Below are positions 26,362 through 33,894 of a DNA stretch of 48,688 nucleotides, in pieces; the stretch's first letter is position 1, and each line of letters opens with the position of its first letter. The stretch is taken from contig JANOVV010000016.1 of NCBI GenBank assembly GCA_031417555.1, positions 1 through 48,688 on the forward strand, read 5' to 3'. A program made the position numbers and the translations under genes. The stretch is from JADKIH01 sp031417555 (GTDB taxonomy: Bacteria > Bacteroidota > Bacteroidia > AKYH767-A > 2013-40CM-41-45). A model generated the notes under the pieces. The model was not told the origin of the DNA. It did not search any database and saw only the letters and a program-made list of their open reading frames with translations.

Positions 26362-27861
26362 ATGAGAAAGATAATAATCACATGCCTCGCAGTAGTATTT
26401 CTGCTGAATTGCTGTCTTCATTGCAGCAAAGAATCTAATTGTAAATTGGTAAAGGTGTATGCCGGAGAAAATTTGCCAACTACTCATTATGCCATTGACT
26501 CGAATCAGGATACCACTCTTGTTGGGAAGTCAGGAACTAAGCTCCATATTTATAAAAATTCATTCGTTGACAGTGATGGATTACCTTTTCAGGGAAATGT
26601 CAATGTTGAACTTCGAGAAGCCACTACAAAAGAAGACATCCTGCTAGGTAAAATGTTTACAGTATCGGATGGAAATATTCTTGAAAGCGGGGGGATGATT
26701 TATGTTCAGGCTAAATCAGAAACTGGAAATTTAAAACTAGCAGAAAATAAAGTTATTGATGTAGAAATGCGTGCCGATCAAATAAAAGATTTTATGCAGA
26801 TCTATTCAGCAGAATTTGATTCATCAACAAATCAATTCAATTGGGTAAAGCCAAGCAACATTATTCTTAAAGTTGAAAAGCAGAATATTTCTTCTGACAC
26901 ATTAATCGAAATTACTCATAATATTAAGAACAATTCGAATAAAATGGTAATTGATGAAGAAATAAAACTGATAGAGCCTGCTAAACCTAAAAAATATAAA
27001 GCAGGAGCTGATACAATTATGTCATTAATTTTTGATACCGCTTCTTTTCCTGAATTAGCTGATTATCGGAATGTGAAATTCAAACTGATAGACACACATA
27101 ATTTCCAGGAAAGCGACACAAAGACAATCTGGATGTCGATCGATCTAAAAAAAATAAATGACAATGGACTTTATCTCATTTCATTTTCAGGTTATGTAAA
27201 TAAAAAACTTGTCGAGAAAAGTTATAAAGTTTCACCTGTATTTGTGGAAAACCAAGATTATGCAAAAGCTATGGCCGAATACAATAAGAAATATGATGTG
27301 TTTGAGAAAAAGAAAAAAATGATTGAACAAAAAAGAATTGAAGAGGAGAAAGCGCAAAAATTAGCAGAACAAGAACAAAAAAAAATTTATGAACAGCTTA
27401 TGAAAATTCAGGCAGAAAATAAAAAGAAAATGGAAGAAGAGAATAAAAATATTTTTGCTGTCAACAAATCCGTGAATTATGTCTTTTCATTAAAACAATT
27501 GGGTTGGGCAAATTGCGACAGACTATTTCAAAATAGCAATCCTAAACGAGTAAATGTTATTACATTAATAAATAACCCAGATAAAATAAATGAAATATCT
27601 GTTTCTATTGTTCTTGAAAAAGAAAAAGTTTGCCTTGGGGGCATTGAAAAGGGGAAAAACAAATATGAATTCATAGACAACAACGGATTACCATTTTTGC
27701 CAGCCGGAGAAAACGCTGTTATTTTTGTAACTGGATTCAGAGACAATAGTCCATATTTCGCAATAAAAAAAATTAGAACAGATAAAGATCAAAATTTATC
27801 TTTCTCATTGGAAAAAACAAATTTAGAAGATTTAAAAATTCTTTTGAAAAATAATTTATAG
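26362..27861 (+). CDS. Probable lipoprotein with a C-terminal-half coiled coil
   Basis: 499 aa. The N-terminus is a signal peptide with three candidate lipid-attachment cysteines (C17, C18, C21 in LLNCCLHCSKES); the lipobox is not canonical. Residues about 45-165 form a beta-rich domain common in Bacteroidota envelope proteins (LVGKSGTKLHIYKNSF, GNVNVELREATTKEDIL). About 302-362 are a highly charged coiled coil (KKKKMIEQKRIEEEKAQKLA). The C-terminal 130 residues are beta-rich and unassigned. It is divergent from the ECF sigma/anti-sigma pair, with a shared regulatory element, so it may be a target or sensor of that system. Function unknown. Confidence 0.75.
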   Translation: MRKIIITCLAVVFLLNCCLHCSKESNCKLVKVYAGENLPTTHYAIDSNQDTTLVGKSGTKLHIYKNSFVDSDGLPFQGNVNVELREATTKEDILLGKMFTVSDGNILESGGMIYVQAKSETGNLKLAENKVIDVEMRADQIKDFMQIYSAEFDSSTNQFNWVKPSNIILKVEKQNISSDTLIEITHNIKNNSNKMVIDEEIKLIEPAKPKKYKAGADTIMSLIFDTASFPELADYRNVKFKLIDTHNFQESDTKTIWMSIDLKKINDNGLYLISFSGYVNKKLVEKSYKVSPVFVENQDYAKAMAEYNKKYDVFEKKKKMIEQKRIEEEKAQKLAEQEQKKIYEQLMKIQAENKKKMEEENKNIFAVNKSVNYVFSLKQLGWANCDRLFQNSNPKRVNVITLINNPDKINEISVSIVLEKEKVCLGGIEKGKNKYEFIDNNGLPFLPAGENAVIFVTGFRDNSPYFAIKKIRTDKDQNLSFSLEKTNLEDLKILLKNNL

Positions 27862-27887
27862 GCACTATTACAAATGAAAGTGTTTAA

Positions 27888-27939
27888 AAGGATTGAAGAT
27901 TGAAACCCGATAGCTATCGAGTTTCAATCTTCAATCCTT
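27888..27939. terminator. Bidirectional hairpin terminator between convergent genes
   Basis: A 52-base near-perfect palindrome with 26-base arms and one mismatched position, centred on GATAGCTATC (27909-27918). It begins 26 bases after the plus-strand stop and runs into the prfB stop codon (27938-27940). A-rich sequence precedes it on the plus strand. The position between convergent ends makes a two-way terminator the best reading. Confidence 0.8.
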
Positions 27940-29027
27940 ATCTGCTCTTCGCATATTCCATCAAAAACGCTTTCATAAATTCATTCAGATCACCATCCAT
28001 CACTCCCTGCACATCCGATGTTTCATAATCGGTACGATTGTCTTTCACGAGTTTATAAGGGTGGAAAACATAAGAACGAATCTGTGATCCCCATTCAATT
28101 TTTTTCTTTGATGCTTCTTCTATTGCTTTTGCTTCATTGCGTTTCTTGATTTCCAATTCATAAAGCTGCGACCTAAGCATTTTCATCGCAAGCATTTTAT
28201 TTCCACCCTGAGAACGATCGACCTGACAAACAATAACAATTCCCGTAGGCTTGTGAGTAAGCTGCACTTTTGTTTCAACCTTGTTTACATTTTGTCCTCC
28301 TGCGCCGCCGGATCGTGAGGTTTGAATTTCTATGTCGGCATCTTTTATATCGATGACAATAGAATCATCAACGACAGGATAAGCAAAGATTGAAGCAAAA
28401 GAAGTATGACGCCGTGCATTGGAATCGAATGGTGAGATACGAACAAGGCGATGAACACCGCTTTCTGCTTTCAGAAATCCGTACGCAAAATCTCCCTCAA
28501 ATTGAAGCGTGGCTGATTTTATGCCGGCACCTTCGCCAGGTTGTATATCGATTTCCGTAACCTTATAACCGTTTTTCTCGCCCCACATAATGTACATACG
28601 CATAAGCATTTCTGCCCAGTCCTGGCTCTCGGTGCCACCGGCACCGGAATTAATATTCAGAAAAGAACTCAATTGATCTTCTTCAGCACCAAGCATTCGC
28701 TTGAATTCAACATCCTCTAAAAGTTTGGTTGTTTCGGCGTAATGTTTTTCTACCTCCGCTTCAGTGGCTGCTCCTTCTTTTAAAAAATCAAAAAGTACGG
28801 CAAGGTCTTCAATAGAGGCAGAAAGCGCAATGAAAGGTTGCGTCCACTTCTTCTTTTGATTAATTCCTTTTAAAACAATTTCGGCTTTTTTCGGATCGTT
28901 CCAGAAATCCGCTGCATGGGTAAGTGCCTCTTCCTCTTTTATTAATTGCAGTTTACGGTCGATGTCAAAGATACCTCCTCAGAGCTTCGGCACGTTCTTT
29001 AAGATCTTTTAGTTGGTCAGTTGTCAT
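27938..29027 (-). CDS. prfB: Peptide chain release factor 2, with programmed +1 frameshift
   Basis: Translation from the ATG complement at 29025-29027 gives 20 codons (MTTDQLKDLKERAEALRRYL) and then an in-frame TGA at 28965-28967. A +1 shift at CTT-TGA-C continues DIDRKLQL and runs to 27938, for 362 aa in total, the normal RF2 length. The second part carries the RF2 stop-recognition motif SPF (RISPFDSN) and the peptidyl-hydrolysis motif GGQ (SGGAGGQNVNKVE). RF2 releases peptides at UGA and UAA, so the UGA provides feedback control. Reading only the downstream frame would give a falsely short 252-aa protein. The stop codon lies in the bidirectional terminator hairpin. Confidence 0.96.
28964..28979 (-). 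promoter_or_regulatory. prfB recoding site: AGGAGG-TAT-CTT-TGA-C
   Basis: The minus strand reads AGGAGGTATCTTTGAC from 28979 to 28964. This is the classical RF2 signal: a Shine-Dalgarno-like stimulator three bases before the slippery CTT codon, followed by the UGA. It stands out because other starts in the window lack Shine-Dalgarno sequences. Confidence 0.95.
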
Positions 29028-29045
29028 TATTGGTTAATTGTTTTT

Positions 29046-29129
29046 CGTTATTCGTTAATCGTTAATCTTTATTGGCTATTCGTTAATCGTTATTCGCTAT
29101 TCGCTATTCGCTATTCGCTATTCGTTAAA
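29046..29129. repeat. Degenerate heptanucleotide array, 12 units of CGYTAWT
   Basis: Twelve contiguous 7-bp units. Four perfect CGCTATT copies lie at 29095-29122; the others are CGTTATT, CGTTAAT and close variants. The array lies between the recX stop and the prfB start, that is, in the prfB upstream region on the minus strand. No spacers. Confidence 0.9.
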
Positions 29130-29194
29130 AATAATTTTTTCCCAAACAGAATAGAAAAAAAATATATAAACTTAATAACATCTACAAATACCTA

Positions 29195-29662
29195 TTACTC
29201 TGATTGATTTAGTGCTTCCCAAACGAGTTCGGCTTCGAAGCCGCGGGAAATAACATAGGAGGCAATTTTATAATTTCTTTTCATTGAATTTTTCTCTGTC
29301 ACGGTTTTAGATCGGCTATGGATAACATCATTTAATATTTTTCCATATTCTCTTTCATCAATTTCTAAAAGTGCTTTTTTTATCATTGGTTCCGGTACTT
29401 TTTTTCCTCTTAAAGCTTCCCGAATTTTATTGCGGCCCCATTTTTTTATTCTGAATTTTCCCCTTGCAAATGTAGTCGCAAATCTTTCTTCCTTCAAAAA
29501 ACCGGTGGTTATGAGCGTTGATAAAATATTTTCAACTTCATTTCGATGAAGTCCCCAGGAATATATTTTATCTCTTACCTCCTGCTGGCTTCTTTCCTGA
29601 TAAGCACAATAATTTTCTGCCTTCAGTAGGGCTTTTTCAGGCGAAATGAATTTCTTATCCAT
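29195..29662 (-). CDS. recX: Regulatory protein RecX
   Basis: 155 aa from ATG 29662; a TTG one codon upstream is also in frame. It shows the three-helix RecX repeats: ALLKAENYCAYQERSQQEVRDK, LITTGFLKEERFATTFARGK and the KWGRNKIREALRGK block. RecX binds RecA filaments and modulates recombination. It lies 23 bases downstream of the SRPBCC gene on the same strand and may be co-transcribed. recA is not in the window. Confidence 0.9.
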   Translation of the reverse strand: MDKKFISPEKALLKAENYCAYQERSQQEVRDKIYSWGLHRNEVENILSTLITTGFLKEERFATTFARGKFRIKKWGRNKIREALRGKKVPEPMIKKALLEIDEREYGKILNDVIHSRSKTVTEKNSMKRNYKIASYVISRGFEAELVWEALNQSE

Positions 29663-29685
29663 CAATCAAAATATTCTTTAAATGC

Positions 29686-30252
29686 TTATTGTTGAACAGA
29701 AGAAGAATCGGTTGCAGGAATTGATTCCAGATTTTTTTTCAGTTTACTAAGTCCTTTTTCAAAATCTTTCCCAAGCATTCCATCCATGAAACCGCCCATA
29801 ATTCTGAATAATGGATTTGCACCCGCTTCTACATCGAAAGCCCATGTTACGTTTGTTCCATTGCCTTCGGGAGAAAATCTGAAAGAACTTTTCGCTGTAC
29901 CTTGCTCCATAAAATTCAAATCCTCTTTAATTAATGAATCAGGCATAGCATCTGTTATAGTGATACTTCCTTTTCCAACATCTTTAACAAGGCTTTCCCA
30001 CTTAAAAGAAGCACCAACGCCTGAATGCGGACCAACAAAAGTATACTTGGCTGCAGGATCCATTTCAAACCAGGGCGACCAGGAATTATAGTTATCGAAA
30101 TTGTTGACGTAATTATATACGACACTTTGCTTTTGGTTAATTAGCGCTTTTCTTTCAACATGAATGTGTGATGGAAAGAAAATAAAACCAATAGCCGCAA
30201 TCACAACAAAAATTACGGCGAGAATGAGTAGAATTTTTTTAACGATACGCAT
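29686..30252 (-). CDS. Membrane-anchored SRPBCC (START-like) protein
   Basis: 188 aa. An N-terminal membrane anchor (KKILLILAVIFVVIAAIGFIF) is followed by a helix-grip SRPBCC domain: VYNYVNNFDNYNSWSPWFEMDP, the FVGPHSGVGASFKWES loop and a long C-terminal helix (GMLGKDFEKGLSKLKKNLE). The family binds hydrophobic ligands in a deep pocket; the ligand is unknown here. It lies upstream of recX. Confidence 0.85.
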   Translation of the reverse strand: MRIVKKILLILAVIFVVIAAIGFIFFPSHIHVERKALINQKQSVVYNYVNNFDNYNSWSPWFEMDPAAKYTFVGPHSGVGASFKWESLVKDVGKGSITITDAMPDSLIKEDLNFMEQGTAKSSFRFSPEGNGTNVTWAFDVEAGANPLFRIMGGFMDGMLGKDFEKGLSKLKKNLESIPATDSSSVQQ

Positions 30253-30465
30253 GATGTGGATAGTTTATATTCCTATGATTTAAGGAATTTGGTTTTAAAA
30301 TTAAAATAAATTGCCTGATCAAATAGATTAAGCAGTGTAATAATACTAAATAGTTTAATATTTATATTGAAATCTATATTCAAAGAGAAGGTATTGAATT
30401 GAATTTATCAAGAAAATTATTCAAATCATTTTGAGTACTATAAACTTAAAAATGCTAAACCCCGG

Positions 30466-32031
30466 TTAAATTTTAATTTCCTCATCCATTTTATTGAAAA
30501 AATGATATTCAAGCATATGATAATTGTTATTCGTATTTACCTTAAACTTCACTTTGAATTTTTTCTTCCACTTATTTGAAATTGAAGGTTTAAAAATACT
30601 TCCTTTATTTAAAAATGATTCAAGGAACGGATGGACGGTTAGTGTGAGTTGTTTTTCATTTTGTTCACTCACAAAATATCTCAAATTGTTTTCTATTTCA
30701 TCAACAAATAAAACACTCGCTTTAATTTCGCCGGTACCATCACAAGCCGGACATTTTTCTACAGTTGTAACATTGGTTTCCGGTCTGACGCGCTGCCTTG
30801 TAATCTGTATAAGTCCGAATTTACTTGGAGGCAAAATGGTATGCTTCGCTCTATCCCGTTTCATTTCATCCTTCAGTCGCTCGTACAAAATTTTACGGTT
30901 CTGTGGATTATGCATGTCGATAAAATCAACGACAATAATTCCACCCATATCTCTCATCCGAAGCTGACGGGCAACTTCAACAGCAGAATCAAGGTTTACC
31001 TGAAGAGCATTCGCTTCCTGGCTGGATTCATTATCACTTTTTACACGCCCGCCGCTATTTACATCGATAACATGCATCGCTTCCGTATGTTCAACGATAA
31101 GATAAGCACCATTAGCCATGGTAACAGTTTTACCAAAGCTGGCTTTGATTTGTTTTTCAATTCCGAAATGATCGAAAATAGGTTGACGGCCTTTGTACAG
31201 TTTTACAATTTCCGTTTGTTCAGGAGCAATTGCACTGATATAACTTTTTATTTCCTCAGCAAGAGCCGGGTCATTAACATGAATAGAATTGAAATTGGGA
31301 TTAAGAAGATCCCGGAGAATGGTAGATGTTCTGTTTAATTCTCCTAGTATTTTTTGTGGTGGTTTAGCTGTCTGAAGCATTTGGAAAGCAGACTTCCATT
31401 TCGAAACCAGATCCTGAATGTCTTTATCTAATTCAGCAACTTTTTTCCCTTCTGCTACTGTACGAACGATTAGACCAAAACCTTTCGGCTTAATACTTTG
31501 CGCAAGGCGTTTAAGTCTTTGTCTTTCTTCGGCACTTTTAATCTTTTGCGAAATGGAAACAGTATCCGTAAAAGGTACCATAACAACAAAACGGCCGGCG
31601 AGTGAAATTTCAGAAGTAACCCGTGGTCCTTTGGATGAAATTGGTTCTTTTGCGACCTGAACTAAAGCCCATTGATTGGGAGAAAGTACATTCGTGATTT
31701 TCCCACCCTTATCGATATCTTTATCCAACTGAAAATTACTCAGCATTGGATCCGGATTTTTTCCGGTAGTGGTAAGACGTATGAGTTTTAGGAGCGATTG
31801 CACTTGAGGACCGAGGTCGAGATAATGCAAAAAAGCATCCTTCTCGTGACCGACATCCACGAAAGCGGCGTTTAAGCCCTGAATCAGTTTCTTAACACGG
31901 CCGAGATAAATATCTCCAACCTGGAAGCGCTGATCTTTCTTTTCACTGTTTAATTCAACAAGATGATTGTTTTCAATTAAGGCAATCGTTACTTCATCTG
32001 GTGTTGAATTGATTACTAATTCGTTGTTCAA
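30466..32031 (-). CDS. rng: Ribonuclease E/G family endoribonuclease
   Basis: 521 aa, the length of RNase G-type enzymes, without the long RNase E scaffold tail. It has an N-terminal S1-like domain (VGDIYLGRVKKLIQGLNAAFVDVG) and the catalytic magnesium aspartates D323 (VIDVNSGG) and D369 (VVDFIDM). The zinc-link motif CPACDGTG follows. It processes rRNA and turns over mRNA, cutting single-stranded AU-rich RNA. It is separated from the upstream ribosome-type gene by a strong hairpin, so it should have its own promoter in 32032-32219, though I could not pick one out. Confidence 0.95.
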   Translation of the reverse strand: MNNELVINSTPDEVTIALIENNHLVELNSEKKDQRFQVGDIYLGRVKKLIQGLNAAFVDVGHEKDAFLHYLDLGPQVQSLLKLIRLTTTGKNPDPMLSNFQLDKDIDKGGKITNVLSPNQWALVQVAKEPISSKGPRVTSEISLAGRFVVMVPFTDTVSISQKIKSAEERQRLKRLAQSIKPKGFGLIVRTVAEGKKVAELDKDIQDLVSKWKSAFQMLQTAKPPQKILGELNRTSTILRDLLNPNFNSIHVNDPALAEEIKSYISAIAPEQTEIVKLYKGRQPIFDHFGIEKQIKASFGKTVTMANGAYLIVEHTEAMHVIDVNSGGRVKSDNESSQEANALQVNLDSAVEVARQLRMRDMGGIIVVDFIDMHNPQNRKILYERLKDEMKRDRAKHTILPPSKFGLIQITRQRVRPETNVTTVEKCPACDGTGEIKASVLFVDEIENNLRYFVSEQNEKQLTLTVHPFLESFLNKGSIFKPSISNKWKKKFKVKFKVNTNNNYHMLEYHFFNKMDEEIKI

Positions 32032-32219
32032 TTAAAAGGTTTTTACAAACACTCCGATCATAGACAGAAAGTATGTAGAAAAACACAGAACAGTATACAA
32101 AACATTTTACGCATTCACATCGTCGGAGTTATGGTCGGTATGAGACGCATCACATACCAAGAATTTTTCCGAAAAGCCAACGATTTTTTAAATTAAGCGC
32201 AACAATCAATGGTATAAAA

Positions 32220-32270
32220 TATTCAATATTCAGTATTCACTTAATTAAAAAGAATACTGAATATTGAATA
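32220..32270 (-). terminator. 19-bp perfect hairpin after the small basic protein gene
   Basis: Arms 32220-32238 and 32252-32270 pair perfectly over 19 bases with a 13-base loop, starting five bases after the stop of the 31-aa gene. On the minus strand it is followed by ATTTTATACC, a modest T-run. It closes the HU/TPR/small-protein operon before rng. Confidence 0.75.
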
Positions 32271-32275
32271 ATAAA

Positions 32276-32371
32276 CTACCTCGATTTTTTCTTATGTCTG
32301 TTCTTTCTAAGACGTTTCTTACGCTTATGCGTTGCCATCTTATGTCTTTTTCTTTTCTTACCGCTTGGCAT
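32276..32371 (-). CDS. 31-aa AURKAIP1/COX24-like basic protein, probable ribosomal protein
   Basis: A very short ORF, ATG complement 32369-32371, stop at 32276. Almost every residue is Lys, Arg or His (MPSGKKRKRHKMATHKRKKR then LRKNRHKKKSR). This is the AURKAIP1/COX24 (mitoribosomal mS38-like) peptide found widely in Bacteroidota. It starts 11 bases after the TPR gene stop, so it is the third gene of an HU-TPR operon, and a strong hairpin follows. A ribosomal role is inferred from the family and the composition. Confidence 0.88.
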   Translation of the reverse strand: MPSGKKRKRHKMATHKRKKRLRKNRHKKKSR

Positions 32372-32382
32372 GTGCTGAGTGT

Positions 32383-33198
32383 TTAATTGTTATTAATTTG
32401 ATTAATTAAATTTTTTACTTCTTCATTAAAACGAGGATCGTTTGAATCCTTTATCATATTTAAATTTTCCAAAGCAATGTGTTTTTTCCCAACAGCCGAA
32501 TAAGTACGGCCAAGTAAAAATCTTGCTTCTTTATTTGATGGATTAATTTCAAGAACTTTTTGAAATCTTTCAATCGCTTTTTCATATTGTCCGGACTTTA
32601 CAGACAATATACCCAGATTAAACTGAGCCATTTCATGTTCTGGATTTTTTGCAACAACTTCTCTTAAAAGTAAAATCCCTTTCATCGGAGTAGATGTACC
32701 TTCTGCAAAACACAAACCCAGGTCTGTTTTTGCATTTAGGTTTTCCGGATTAATAGAAAGAACTTTTTGATAGGATGAAATAGCTTTTTCAACAAAAATT
32801 TTCCGGATTGTTGAATCGTCTGTCATTCTAAAAGCATCGTAATACCGGTATGCAACATTAATCCATGATTTTTCATCCGGATTATTTTCTGCATTTATCT
32901 CAAAATAATGTGAAGAGATTTGCGGCATTTGCAGCCTATCCCACATCTTTCCGAGAGAATCGGTTAAACGATTTGAAGTAGGATCTTTTTTAAGAGCTGC
33001 TTCAACTTCATTTATTTGTTCTACTTCCTGCCTCTTTAATTGCCCTTTAGCTTCATTTACAAAAGCATCAAAAGAAAATACTTCACTTTTATTATCAATT
33101 GGAGTATTGTTCTCCGTTTTTTGGGGAGCAAAATAAAGTGCTGCAGTAAGCAGCGCTGCACCGGCTATCAGCATTAATTGTTTGCTGCCCGTTCGCAT
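32383..33198 (-). CDS. Membrane-anchored TPR protein
   Basis: 271 aa. An N-terminal hydrophobic anchor (LMLIAGAALLTAALYFA) precedes a low-complexity linker and four or so tetratricopeptide repeats from about residue 130 (AISSYQKVLSINPENLNAKTDLG, AQFNLGILSVKSGQYEKAIE, ARFLLGRTYSAVGKKHIALENL). TPRs bind other proteins; the partner is unknown. It lies 5 bases downstream of the HU gene and 11 upstream of the small ribosome-type gene, so it belongs to that operon. Probably inner-membrane with periplasmic repeats. Confidence 0.85.
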   Translation of the reverse strand: MRTGSKQLMLIAGAALLTAALYFAPQKTENNTPIDNKSEVFSFDAFVNEAKGQLKRQEVEQINEVEAALKKDPTSNRLTDSLGKMWDRLQMPQISSHYFEINAENNPDEKSWINVAYRYYDAFRMTDDSTIRKIFVEKAISSYQKVLSINPENLNAKTDLGLCFAEGTSTPMKGILLLREVVAKNPEHEMAQFNLGILSVKSGQYEKAIERFQKVLEINPSNKEARFLLGRTYSAVGKKHIALENLNMIKDSNDPRFNEEVKNLINQINNN

Positions 33199-33203
33199 TC
33201 TAA

Positions 33204-33518
33204 TCAGTCAATTGCTTCTGTAGTCTGATTCTTTTTGATCTTCGCATTCTTAACTTTGTTTGCGAAAGTCTTAGCAGGCTTAAAAGCAGGGATATTATGC
33301 TCAGGAATAATTATCGTCGTATTCTTCGAAATAATTCTCCCAAGTTTTTGTGCTCTTCGTTTAACGATAAAAGAACCAAAACCACGGAGATAAACATTCT
33401 CTCCATCGGTCATTGTATTCTTAATCACTTTCATCGCTGCTTCTACAGCTTGCAATGTTACCGTCTTTTCTATACCAGTTTTTGTGCTGATTTCAGCAAC
33501 CAGTTCTGCTTTTGTCAT
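33204..33518 (-). CDS. HU-family DNA-binding protein
   Basis: 104 aa, slightly longer than the 90-aa core. It has the HU opening (MTKAELVAEISTKTGIEKTVTLQAVEA), the GSF(IV)VKRR arm base (GFGSFIVKRRAQKLGR) and the PEHNIPAFKPAKTFANKV C-terminus, with a lysine-rich tail. It bends and packages DNA as a dimer. It is the first gene of the operon to 32276, with a good -7 element at 33554-33561. Confidence 0.93.
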   Translation of the reverse strand: MTKAELVAEISTKTGIEKTVTLQAVEAAMKVIKNTMTDGENVYLRGFGSFIVKRRAQKLGRIISKNTTIIIPEHNIPAFKPAKTFANKVKNAKIKKNQTTEAID

Positions 33519-33553
33519 TTCTTTGAATATTAATGTATTATTTAATCGGGCGG

Positions 33554-33561
33554 CAAAGATA
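33554..33561 (-). promoter_or_regulatory. -7 element for the HU operon
   Basis: The minus strand reads TATCTTTG followed by CCGCC, a canonical -7 element, 35 bases before the HU ATG. Confidence 0.65.
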
Positions 33562-33677
33562 ATGCTTCAAATCAAATAGAAAACTAAAGTTGAATTTTAA
33601 TATCATATTTATGACAAAACCGTGAAATTAACTCAAAATCGCCGTTTTTTGTTAAAATTTTTTTTGAATAATAACTT

Positions 33678-33703
33678 GTTTATCAGACTATTGCTTGATA
33701 AAC
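33678..33703. repeat. 8-bp inverted repeat in the HU / histidine-kinase gap
   Basis: GTTTATCA and TGATAAAC with a 10-base loop. The 376-bp gap 33519-33894 lies between divergent genes and holds the HU promoter and this dyad. No ORF or RNA gene was recognised in it, and no clear -7 element for the kinase gene. An operator is possible. Confidence 0.4.
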
Positions 33704-33894
33704 GGCTGAAATGAGCATAATTATTATTAAAACACATTCGTAAAATTTGTAAACAGTACATTTACCAATAGACTTAATCGACTAAGAGTTTGTGAAAATA
33801 TATCTGGCAATCTCGGCTTTTATAAATCGATAAAGAAAATATTATTTACTAAAAGAAAGCTGAATAATAAAGTCAGGCTGGAACTTTAAGAAAA

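Noticed and set aside
27938..28696. A separate 252-aa release factor gene starting at 28696
   Set aside because: The upstream frame joins through the standard RF2 frameshift site to give a full 362-aa protein, so this is only its downstream part.
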